From positions 36,107,501-36,171,500 of the forward strand of contig JAYKKT010000090.1 in NCBI GenBank assembly GCA_036023115.1: DNA of 64,000 nucleotides. Reading direction: 5' to 3'. Below, piece by piece: positions 36,388-46,900 of this stretch (position 1 is the first letter of the stretch; the number at the start of each line of letters is the position of its first letter). The notes beneath the pieces are model-generated. The model made no database searches. It was not told the DNA's origin and worked only from the letters and a program-made list of their open reading frames with translations. The DNA is from Brasenia schreberi. Its lineage: Eukaryota > Streptophyta > Magnoliopsida > Nymphaeales > Cabombaceae. Position numbers and translations under genes: made by a program.

Positions 36388-38299
36388 GGGAAGAGCCCGC
36401 ATAGAAGTCTGCTAGTATTGTGATGTAAATCACAGTCTTTCCATTTTCAAATGTATGATACGAGGATGTATCATTCAGGATAGAACTTTGTTATCTAAAT
36501 GTAATTTGACCATGTTTTTGAAAATTCTAAACATCATTCACGTAGAAGTTCAACTCCTTCTGTTGCACTATGTTGTGCACTGCAAATGTGCCAATGTCTA
36601 TCATCGCATGCAAGTATTACATTCTTCTCCATCTCTATGTCACAAGCATGTGAATGTGGGAGCGATAAGACAATTTCAAAACCATATGTGCATGGCCATG
36701 ATAATATGTAATATAAATTATATAATATTTTATATAATCTATGACTCAGTTCTTATAAGTTGCTTTAAAAGAAATAATCCTTCAATATTGCAAGAAATGC
36801 CCCTCTTGCGTGGTGCTAAACTAGTTTTAAGTGAAATTTTAGTCAACAAATTTAAAGTAGTGCTGTGCCAGACGTGGAAGATGTATGCTCCCATCTTGGA
36901 GTGTCTGATATGTGTTCCAGACCTTGATAGAAGTGTTGAATAATGATCCATCTTGTTCAGATGCAGGCATGTATAATGTCCAGGGCTGAATACAAAATGA
37001 AGAAGCCATGGATGATGGAGAAATTGAATGATATTGTGATTCCAAGAGATAAAATCTCCAAACTAGTTTAGCTTTAGAAGTTTCAGTTATTTTGGTAGGG
37101 TCTAGTGTTTCACTTTTAGAGATGGACTTAGAGGTGCTTTTGTGTTTGATGTTTTATGTAAGTGTTTGTACGTACTTCATGATATTATTGTATTTTCCTC
37201 CTTGTTACCTATCAAATGGAAGTTACTGTATGCTTCATGCTTTATGTGCTTGGTGCATGCATGTGTATGACATTGATGTTGATTTTTGAATATGATTTTC
37301 CTTTTGTCTACTAAATTTTAGTTATTTTCAAATTTTGGTCTTTCTGTAAATATGTGAAAGCAAAGAATAATACAAAAACAGTCTAAATAGGGAGAGTTTC
37401 TTAAGAAGCAGCTTTCTTTTGGGACATTTCTGTCAAAAGAAAATTGTATATGCCTCTTTCTATGCCATTCACTTTAATCATAACTTGGCAGAGCATGCAG
37501 AAATTCACCAATCAACAAGTTGGAAATCTGGGTTTTGGTGCATGCTATTCTTCTATCTAGATCGTTTTCCCAGCTGTTCCTTCTTTGGGTGCACCATGTC
37601 GAAATTCAACAGTGAGTGTCTTACGAGCACTCTTTTTTCTAGTTAATTTGCTCAAGGCGAACCAAGTCTGTCTTATTGAATCTCAGTAAACATAAAGTTA
37701 GTGGATTTTCAATTGATAAAGCTTCTGGAAAACAGATGATGGACTATCTGTCCCTTCATCTTTGTCTGGCTATATGTGATTACAGTTTTACATTGAAATT
37801 GACGTTAAAGGATATGCTTGATCAGTGCAAGGGGCCTGGTCAGGAGATTGGTAATAGGGTATATGTTGGAATGAGTAACATGGGCTTCTGCAGGGTGGTT
37901 CATTAGTTGTTGACAATCACATAAAAATGCAACTTCAAAATTATCAAGATCACAAACTATCAAATAACAATAAGTGCATCTTTAAACATTAACTCATCTC
38001 CAACCAACAACGTGAAGCACCTTAACACAAAGGTCTTCAACAAAAGGCCAACAAAAGTAACATATAGCCATAACACGGATCTTAATTGTACAAACTGATG
38101 CAACTTATTGTCTAACAAATAACAAACAAACCATTATTGTTTTGTAAATGAGACACCAAACAATTAATCCAATAAATATTAAAAATAAACAAGTTGGAAA
38201 GAGCCAAAAGCCCAAATGAAGCCAAACGAGTCATTTAAAGTGGTCAAATAGACGCTGCTTGGCCAAGCCCACGATCGCTAGGTTCTCCCCCGGTGAGTT
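36388..38299. other. Unassigned region, no gene recognised
   Basis: The DNA is AT-rich. A 162-codon open frame at 36455-36943 has no recognisable domain and looks like chance or transposon-derived sequence. Nothing else is supported here. Confidence 0.5.
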
Positions 38300-39149
38300 C
38301 GCACAATGCTAGTCAACTTAAGCAGGACCTTTAACAAGCATGCCATTAGGTTGCAGGTGGCTACACAGGAGATCCAAAGCCACAACCCGATCCAGGACCC
38401 GCCCCACCCTCTTCATATGCAATCCCTCACACTCTCCATTAGAGAATCAAAGTTCTCTCTCTACTTCACGCAGGGGGTTTCAACCCTCTCCTTTTCTCTC
38501 ATGCTCTCTTTGCGTTCAGCAGAGAGACCATCTCGACCATCTCCTACCACTGCTTCTTGCGTCTTTCCACTCTCTCTCATTCTCCCCCTCACAACATTTC
38601 CCCCCTCTCTCTTGAAGGACCACACTCTCTCTCTCACTCTAAATGTGGTGAAGACCTCACCTTCACCCATCATCGGCCTGCCAACCCCCTCTCTTTCCCT
38701 CTCTTCCTCTGCGTTTTTCCTTTACCATCATCGCCATCACCCTGCACCACCACCATCCGCAACTACCCATCAGCCTCAATGTTACACAGTGGTAGTGTTG
38801 GCAATTCCTTTCTTTGTGACCGCTTTGACCATAGTGGTAGCACATGTTCTTCCAATCTCCAACTTTGCAATCTCTAACCCAATGCCCATCCACTGGTGAG
38901 GGTGCCACCATCAATGACAATCTGCAACATACCATGTTCAAAATCATGTAAAATCCCTGAATTCCTTTTATTGAAATTATCAAATAACCTATATACAATC
39001 ATCCCCACACGGCTTGGTTTTTCACACATATTTATTGTATATACAAAGAGTGATATTTATAGATGAAATAGAGCAATAACTTAAAGCCGTTGGAACCCCT
39101 GAAGGCCTGAGTGGCCCTGCCTGGTAGCCTCAACTGTCCCTTCTCAACA
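38300..39149 (-). mobile_element. LTR retrotransposon 5' end remnant
   Basis: An LTR spans 39149 to 38935 on the minus strand (starts TGTTGAGAAGGGACAG, ends CATGATTTTGAACA) and is followed by TGGTATG, a PBS-like site. Farther in, a minus-strand frame contains a zinc knuckle [15 protein letters not shown] with its second Cys changed to Tyr (about 38.83 kb), so gag follows the LTR as expected. The LTR shares GAAGGGACAG and the AACGGCT block with the LTRs at 58.6 and 63.5 kb. The inner limit is uncertain. Confidence 0.65.
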
Positions 39150-39255
39150 GGTAGTAATGGTTATCATTGCTTGCATAGGCGAGTTGCACATCATGTTAGT
39201 AACGATGGCATGGTAAGTATTTTTTCTGTGTTCTGTTTGGACAGCTTCTTATCCC

Positions 39256-40356
39256 AGCATGATTTCTCTGATCATGCCACCACGCGATCAAATATCTCGT
39301 GTTACTAAGATGTTAGGTGATGAGTTTGGGACCGCATCAAACATTAAGAGTAGAGTAAACCGGCAGTCTGTGTTAGGTGCCATCACCTCTGCCCAACAAA
39401 GGCTGAAACTATACAATAAGGTTCCTCCAAATGGGTTGGTTCTGTACACGGGAACTATTGTAACCGAAGATGGGAAGGAAAAGAAGGTTACAATTGATTT
39501 TGAGCCTTTCAAACCTATAAATGCTTCTCTTTATTTATGTGACAACAAATTCCACACTGAGGCTCTAAACGAACTTTTGGAGTCTGATGATAAATTTGGT
39601 TTCATAGTCATGGATGGAAATGGCACCCTTTTTGGCACTTTAAGTGGAAATACCCGTGAAGTGCTTCACAAATTTACTGTTGACCTACCAAAGAAACATG
39701 GTAGAGGAGGTCAGTCAGCTTTGCGTTTTGCTCCTTCGGATGGAAAAGCGGCACAACTATGTTAGAAAGACTGCAGAACTTGCCACACAGTTTTTCATCA
39801 ATCCTGCAACTAGTCAGCCTAATGTTTCTGGACTTATACTAGCTGGTTCTGCGGACTTCAAGACCGAATTGAGCCAGTCAGATATGTTTGATCCTCGTTT
39901 GCAGGCAAAAATATTAAATGTGGTTGATGTTTCTTATGGTGGAGAAAATGGATTTAATCAAGCTATTGAGTTATCTGCAGAGATTTTATCAAATGTGAAG
40001 TTTATTCAGGAGAAAAGATTAATAGGGAAGTATTTTGAAGAGATAAGTCAAGATACAGGAAAATATGTGTTTGGAGTTGAGGACACCTTGAAGACTTTGG
40101 AAATGGGTGCAGTGGAGACACTTATTGTGTGGGAGAATTTGGACATTAATAGGTATCTGCTGAAAAATAGTACCACTGGTGAGATAGTCATAAAGCACTT
40201 GAATAAGGAACAAGAGGCTGATCAAAACAATTTCCGAGATCCAGCCACCCCTTCAGAGTTGGAGGTTCAGGAGAAGATGCCCTTACTTGAGTGGTTTGCC
40301 AATGAGTACAAACGATTTGGATGCTCGTTGAATTTGTGACCAACAAATCTCAAATG
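39256..40356 (+). pseudogene. eRF1 (class-1 release factor) gene fragment
   Basis: The sequence matches eukaryotic release factor 1, which recognises all three stop codons and triggers peptide release at the ribosome. It starts at a codon equal to about residue 32 of plant eRF1 ([12 protein letters not shown]) and ends about 30-40 residues before the usual C-terminus. It keeps the NIKS motif (39340-39351), YLCDNKF (from 39532) and the GGQ motif (39706-39714). A two-base loss just after LRFA (about 39733) shifts the frame to a stop at 39763-39765; the rest reads in another frame to TGA 40337-40339, where one base is also missing. Beyond that TNKSQ still matches, then similarity stops. Plant eRF1 coding regions commonly lack introns, so lack of introns does not prove a retrocopy. 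No poly(A) was seen. It cannot encode eRF1. Confidence 0.9.
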
Positions 40357-41983
40357 AGCTAGTAGCAACTATTTGAACCTTCAAATATTGACATCAATCA
40401 TCATTTTTCGCCACTTAATGCTTTGTCCTTTTCTTCTCTTTAAGTATGTTCCATCCGTTACTTCTCAAAGAGATTTCCTATTCACATTTCTCTGCATCTT
40501 ATTGATGCTCTGGATTACTGGCCTCCCTTCTTTTAGCTCCATTTAATTGCTCTGTGCATGCATTTGATGATGAAACTACTAACCTGGTTTTAATTTGTTT
40601 GTCTGAAGCCAGGCGATTGACTGCATGTGGAGATCGGAGCAACTGCAAAGCTATTCCTTGAAAGTGCTGCAACTGCCGATGCTAATAGACATGGATATGA
40701 TGATCTTGTGGTAATTCAAGTACATACTTTCTTGAGTTGGACCAGAGGTGTGTTATATAATAAAGATTGATACCACAATATTTTGCCTTTTGGGTTTCAA
40801 GTGCTCTGTGTTTCTTTTCTCTATGGGGAAGAGCTCGGACTTTGCTCTTGTTTTTCTTGGGGTCTTTTGATCGGCTGTTCTTGTGCGTATTAGCTGATGT
40901 TTGTTCATGGCTAAAGATCTCTTTGCTACTTTTCTAAGCATGGTAGACAATTAAAATTTCCATCTTAGTGTTTTTCTGGTGATGATGGTGAAATTATTCC
41001 CTAACTGTTAGTACTGTGTGCACTTTCACCGAGTTGATGACACCGTCAAATATTGAGTGATTAATGGATTTGCTTATGCTCACTTTCTTCTTTCCCACCC
41101 TTAGGTTATTCCAACTTGCGTTTTGCCTGGTTGAGGATGTAGCTGTTGAAACAAGATTTGGGAATATATGAGTGTTTTATCTTGAATCTAAACGAGGAGA
41201 CATTTTTCTATTTACATTGATAGTGCTTTTCCTAACTATGCATAATCTGATCAATTTAATTTCCTGGGTCGCTGGTCTCTGCCAGGAGCTTCCGGCTTGT
41301 GGTATCTCCCAGCACGAAGGATCAATTTGCTACCTCTCTCCGAGGGCTTGCCATTGAGCAGCTGATCTAGGTTGAGCTGAGGTAGGGTAGGGTAGGGTAG
41401 TCGATGCACCCCAACAATTTTGAACTACCGTGGCCTATAATCAATAGTTTGCCTCACTCTAAACAGTGCCTAGACTCACTCGCCTCACCCTAAAAGGATG
41501 AATTTCTAGATGCAGCGCTGCTTCGATACATTCTGTTTTAGTTCCTACATTGTTGAGAAACAATTTTGGAGTTGCGAGCTATGAATTAATCAGTCATGAG
41601 GATGCAATCGAAGTATGAGTAGTTCGTCAATTAGCAACTGCGCATTTTGAGAGATTAATGTCATCGCTGTACAGCATGAAATATGCCGATGAAGAGTACA
41701 CCATCGTCGGATCGGTTTCAGTTGAATGCTGAACACGTAACCAGTAAAGCGGATGAATGCTTACGCAAACGCATCGAACAAAAAGTACCTCAACTAAACC
41801 AATAAAACCAACAGAAGGAAAAACAAAACGAAGAAGAGTATAAAAGGAGCAAATGCGATTTGACTTAGTATCCATGAAGTTCGTCGTTTATTTCCCACTG
41901 GCAAGCAAAAAAGGGAAACGTTATTGATCCCTAAACAAAGACAGTTGACTTTCTTACAGATCAAAGATACAGGGGAAGGTTTT
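40357..41983. other. Intergenic region, no gene recognised
   Basis: This holds a few short open frames without recognisable domains and a small TAGGG repeat run at about 41381-41400. It lies between the eRF1 fragment and the convergent end of the zinc-ribbon gene. Confidence 0.5.
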
Positions 41984-42327
41984 TCAGGTGTTCAGAGTGA
42001 GATCCGCAAAAGGGGCAGAAGCGGAAGTCGGGTTCGATAACACGGCGCAGGAGTGGCAGCGGAGGACGTCGGAGAGGAGATCGCCGGTTTTCGAACCCAT
42101 TTCAGCCGATGGCGGAAGCGAGGGATAGGGAACGGACAGCGAGCAATTGTCGCAGTAGAGGGCGCGAGACTTGCCCGGCCATCGCCAAACGGGGATGAAG
42201 AAGAGCTTCAACACGTTCTCGTACTCGACGAGGTGGCCGGGGAACCACAGCGGATGCAATGGGCCGCTTTCTCCTTCAGCACCTGACGGACTTGCTGCTC
42301 CACGCCTCCAGCGAAAAAGAAGAACAT
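41984..42327 (-). CDS. Small zinc-ribbon protein, apparent frameshift
   Basis: ATG at 42327-42325 begins MFFFFAGGVEQQVRQVLK, the N-terminus of a short plant zinc-ribbon family of unknown function. The first Cys pair is CIRC. At about 42235-42240 one base appears lost (GGCCACCTCGTCGAG, where homologues read GCC GAC CTC), so this frame stops soon after. The adjacent frame continues with LVEYENVLKLFFIPVWRWPG, the second pair CDNC and a third CHSC, ending at 41984. Total is about 114 residues when both frames are counted. The region is GC-rich, unlike its surroundings, as expected for a conserved exon. Either a sequencing or assembly error or a real recent mutation explains the shift. It is divergent from OR, 1.66 kb away. 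Confidence 0.75.
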
Positions 42328-42529
42328 CCCTCTCTTTCCTTTCTCTGATTCTTTCCCGTCGAGTCTACCCCGCTTATCGGACGGGAGACGGATTTTGAAG
42401 CCACCGGCACGTTCGTTTTCAATGGAAGGTTCGCTCTTGCCCTGTCGTCAAAGCGAAATAGATGCGGGTTCTGTTTCGTGTCGTTTTCTTCGTGTCATTT
42501 GTGTTCGTGCAATTTTTTGTTTGAGACAA

Positions 42530-42625
42530 ACAGCAATAGCACAGGGTTAGGGGTCGGCTCACAAATCAGACGTCAGGAGTTCGATACTGGGGGCTTGCGT
42601 TGGCTTCGGCCCACCTTCCTAGCTA
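42530..42625 (+). mobile_element. tRNA-derived SINE
   Basis: AGCAATAGCACAGGGTTAGG is followed by GGTCGGCTCACAAATCAGAC and a B-box-like GGAGTTCGATACTGG. The opening matches the SINE at 33.3 kb. Confidence 0.55.
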
Positions 42626-42684
42626 AGTAGTCAATTGGTAACGATTACTCGGGAAGGATAAGAATGTGAATGAACGTATACGTT

Positions 42685-42780
42685 CACTTGACTAAGGGTT
42701 CGACTCACAAGTAGAAGGTCATGAGTTCTATATCCAGGTCACACGTCTGGATTAGGCCTTGTCATTATAGGAAAAAATGG
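42685..42780 (+). mobile_element. tRNA-derived SINE fragment
   Basis: GACTAAGGGTTCGACTCACA, GTAGAAGGTCATGAGTTC and a TATCC block match the SINE family in the same order. Confidence 0.5.
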
Positions 42781-42911
42781 AGTGTACCTATAAAACAAAC
42801 CATAAGATAAGTGAATAACTGGTTTTGGTGTTACGAGTTGGTCAACTTGGAAATGATAAATGAGACATCTCCTTTGGGGTAGCTTATAATCATCCAGCAA
42901 CATAAGGAGTC

Positions 42912-43024
42912 TTTTTTTTTGTTACAATGAGAGGCTGAAGCTTAACACACGTACACGCATGCACCCCCAGGAATCGAACCCTCCAGCTAGAGAGCCCTGC
43001 CAGGCAAGCTAGCACGCTCTGGGT
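42912..43024 (-). mobile_element. tRNA-derived SINE with TSD
   Basis: On the minus strand an A-box-like TAGCTTGCCTGG (complement of 43000-43011) and a perfect B-box GGTTCGATTCC (within 42970-42981) are followed by a short body and an A tail (T run 42912-42920 on the plus strand). Flanks GCAACATAAGGAGTC (42897-42911) and GCAACATTAAGGAGAC (43025-43040) form a slightly decayed TSD. Pol III promoter, A tail and TSD together support a SINE. Confidence 0.8.
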
Positions 43025-43859
43025 GCAACATTAAGGAGACTTGTTACACGTTATGATGAGCATACTGAGGAAGACACTTTGGTATGCAAAAGCTAGTAGG
43101 GAAGCATCACACTGTTGTTATTGCGAGGTGAAAGTATGGTTTGACACTTTTTCCCTTAAGCCAAGGTCTCGAGTTTGAGTGTTGCGGATGGAACAAACCA
43201 GCACTGGAAGAGCTTTACCCCATAGTGGGTCGACAGTCTTGAACGAGATTAGTTCGGTCCTTTGGGCTTCATCTTATCAATAGTCGAGCTTTACCCCATA
43301 AGTTGAGCTCCAACGTGAAAAGAAAAAGAATGAGTGGAAGTGAACAAGAACAATTACTTCAAACGGAGTGTTAGTGCTAATGGATTTGGAGGAATTGTTA
43401 GGAATGGTGACAAATTGCTGAAAGAGGTACCCGAATTATCGGGAGTCTACTGCTTTGGTGGTTGAGTTGTGGGCACACAAACAAGTTTACAGCTGTGGAA
43501 TTTAGGTTTCAAAAGAGTTGTGGCAGAGACTTCACAAGAAACCATTAATCCCATTAATGGTTACAAAATCCATGAGTAGTCCTAGTGAAAATTATTCAAA
43601 TGCCCTTCACCTGTTTAGGAGATGGTCAAAGAAGGATTTGAGCAATTGCACATATATATATTATATATGAGAGAGGGAGAGAAGTGCGTTAAAGAAGGAT
43701 TTCAATGTGCATTATGGTCTCTCTCTCTCTCTCGATACGAGCAACTCATATCGACAAAAAGAGAGGTGGTGACGAAGATATACGAGATGGTCTTTATAAA
43801 TTTATTAATTATATATGAGAACAAGAGAAAACGCTTGTGGTTGCAGTTGCATATAGCCA

Positions 43860-43970
43860 ATGGCGACAGTTGAACTTGCGAAACGACTGTCTAAGCTAGC
43901 ATCCCTGATTCCAGGAGTCTCTCTCTCTCTAGATCGGATAGATCACCATATAGGCAAACGCTGGGTTTGA
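43860..43970 (+). other. Possible uORF in the OR 5' leader
   Basis: A 36-codon frame (MATVELAKRL..GKRWV, stop TGA 43968-43970) starts in the favourable plant context CCAATGGCG and ends 14 bases before the OR start codon, in a different frame. Whether it lies in the OR transcript is inferred. Confidence 0.45.
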
Positions 43971-43984
43971 AGGGACTCTCAGGG

Positions 43985-46900
43985 ATGCTTTGTGGAAATC
44001 GATTCCTGAGATTCGGTGGCCCTTCTCCCTCTTCCTTTCTTGAAGGGTATTCATCCATTCGTTTCCATGAAGCATTGCAGTTCAGAAACGCAACGAGGAA
44101 AGGTCTCCCTAGATGGCGATTCAGTGCCACCATGATGGATCCTGACCCCTCGTCTCCGACAACGAGCCTTCAGATCGCTTCTGATGGATCCGAAAAGAAC
44201 TCGGCCGGGTAACGGAGCCCTTTCCTCCTCTTTTTCTTATGCAAATTTCTCGTTTCTTTGGTTGGTTTTCAATTCACCAACATAAGTTTTTGGATGATTT
44301 TTGCAGTGTGTAAAAATAGTGCAAAATTGGAGCTTAGACTAATAAGCAATACGGAAATGACGAAGCATTTCGATGAACGAATCCTCTAGGATTCACTTAG
44401 GAAATTGGGAGTTCTTGACACTGCGGTTTCACCATAAGTCACTCCCATCTTATAAAGACCATCTCGTTCATCCTTTATCATCAAAATTTGGAAATTATGG
44501 CATCCATGTGGAGTAATGGAATTGCCATTTGAGTGCTGAGAGAAGGTATGAAAATGGGAGTATGTAACAGAAGCATATATAATCTCTTTTTCCCTGCCCA
44601 ATTTAGAATAGCAATATGGAAATAAATAAGCATTTTGATGGATGGATTCTCAAGAATTCACATGGAGAATAAGAGTTCTTGAAAGTTGAAACTAAGGATT
44701 CTCCTAAGTTACTCCCATCTTATAAATACCACCTTGTTCATCTTCATGTCCTCAAATTTTCGAAAATTATGGCATCAATTCCTAGTTGATTGTGCACAGA
44801 GAAGAAAAGGAGTTTCCACCTGGTAAGGTTAGACTCTGAATAGAGATGTAAAGGATTGAAATTCAAACTATAGTTGCGAAAGTGAAAACCAATCTTAAGA
44901 ATTTAAGATGGAAGGTAAGTTGAAGTGTCTTTTCCTAAAAATCACTAATGTATACGTAGGAACTTTTGGCAATGATTAGAAAAAAACATGACTGTTTTCC
45001 ACAAGGGGCTTAAAAGAAGTTCCTTGAGACTATGTATGATTGTTTTCTGGTTTTGGGCAATCTAGAATTTTGAATTGATGAAATAATGAAATTCGTTTTG
45101 ATCCATCTATGACCGTCGTGTCATTTTGTAAATACCCAAAGTTGTCACTGATTGCACTCTCTGTTCTCGGGTTGATCTGTACACTTCGAAGTATAACCAT
45201 TCTCATGCCTTACCTGTTCTACCTATGAACATCAGGTGATACGCTATTTTAATAGGGATTTTGTTGATCTGTCTCGCATATTTTATCCCCCATCTATTCA
45301 CTTTTACTTTCATAGCTCTAGGATTTTCAGCTACGCATAAGTCACCTAACATAATCAGCATCCTTCCCATATAGTGGGATGGCCTTTCTTCTTATATGAT
45401 CAGGCAAAACATTTTGCAGATTGGCAAAAGGTGCAGAAATCTGTCATGCTTGCTCAGTTCTTTATTCTGAATTTCCAAATGTTCCTCCTCATCATGGGTG
45501 GTCCACATTAGCTTCAGTTGACATGGGGGTCATTTCTCATGATTCAAACTAAGGACTTTTAACTTTGTTAATTTCAGAAAATTGGGGAGTTTGAGTCTTC
45601 ATCATTCCCAAAGATTTCTTTTTGCAAGCAAAGTATTTCTCATAATCTTTATTTGTCAATGTAGAAGGTTTAGCAAGGGTTTCAGCAAAGTTGTTTTTCA
45701 TGCTCCTCTTACAGTGTTCAAGTCATTATGAGGATGCCTAACTTGTTTATTGTTGTTGGTAATTGTGACATATTGGATTGTTGCAGTTTTTGCATCATAG
45801 AAGGCCCTGAAACAGTTCAAGATTTTGCAAAAATGCAATTGCAAGAAATTCAGGACAATATTCGAAGCCGACGAAACAAAATCTTTCTACACATGGAGGA
45901 GGTAGATTTTAGTCACTCAAAGCAGTTTCTTTTTTGTGTAGCAGTTAGACGTTAATAGAAAATTTTGAACTGTGGCTTTATATCTGCACAGAAAAGAATT
46001 GGCACATAGTTTGATGCTATAGTTCATTTTTCTTTTCTTTTCTATTATGTGGACTTTTATTAGGGGACAAGAGAAGATATGACATAAGTCACATCTAACA
46101 AGAAAGAAGTTTACAAGGTAATAGTGGTGGGTTCTGATAGATGGATTCTTAGTTGCCATTATACTAGGTCTTATGTTATATTTGCAAACTCCAAAAGAGT
46201 AAGACACCGTTTTATCATTTTCTTCCAATTATTAAAAAATGAGGTTATTAGAAACCAATTGGGAGTAGCACCAATAGAGGATAAAATGAGAGAAAATTGT
46301 TTAAGATGGTTTGGAAATGTAGAAAGACTACCAAAGGACACTCCTGTAGGAAGATAAAAAAAATTACAACAACAACAACAACTAAGCCTTTTCCCATACT
46401 AGACGGGGTCGGCTACATGGATTCTTTGTTTCCACAGATCCCTATCGTGTGCCATTTAGCAGTTAACTCACAATAAGCTAGATCATTCTTTATTGTTTCT
46501 TTCCAACACTTTTGTGGTCGTCCTCTACCTCTTTTAATACTTTCCAAATTTAGTTTTTCTAACCTTCTTACAGGTTCTTCTTTTGATCTTCTTTCTATAT
46601 GTCCAAACCATCTTAGACGATGTTCTCTCATTTTATCCTCTATTGGTGCCACTCCTAATTTGTTTCTAATAACCTCATTATGTATACGGTCTTTTCTTGT
46701 ATGACCACTCATCCATCTCAACATCTTCATTTCTGTCACAGACATCTTTTGTACATGTTGATGATTAACTGCCAACACTCAGAACCATAAAACATGGCAG
46801 ACCTAATTGCTGCTCTATAATATTTACCTTTTAATTTTAATGGTATCTTCTTATCACAAAGAATACCTGATGCTCCTCTCCATTTTAACCAACCAACATT

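Larger units (their letters stand above)
42328..43859. other. Shared upstream region of zinc-ribbon and OR genes
   Basis: The two divergent genes must have their promoters here, together with three SINE-like insertions (42.53-43.02 kb) and another tRNA-like stretch near 43.14-43.19 kb (TCTCGAGTTTGAG). A short CT/GA-rich patch lies at 43720-43732. No clear TATA box could be assigned. Confidence 0.5.

Noticed and set aside
36455..36943. 162-codon open frame
   Set aside because: No recognisable domain, no splice context and unusual composition; probably chance.
38306..38899. 197-codon plus-strand frame rich in Ser, Pro and Leu
   Set aside because: It is antisense to a retrotransposon gag with a zinc knuckle, so it is a shadow frame.
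41381..41400. Telomere-like TAGGG repeats
   Set aside because: Only about four units, and the usual plant telomere unit is TTTAGGG.
42912..43024. Functional tRNA gene
   Set aside because: A- and B-box-like motifs are present, but the cloverleaf is incomplete and an A tail plus TSD point to a SINE.
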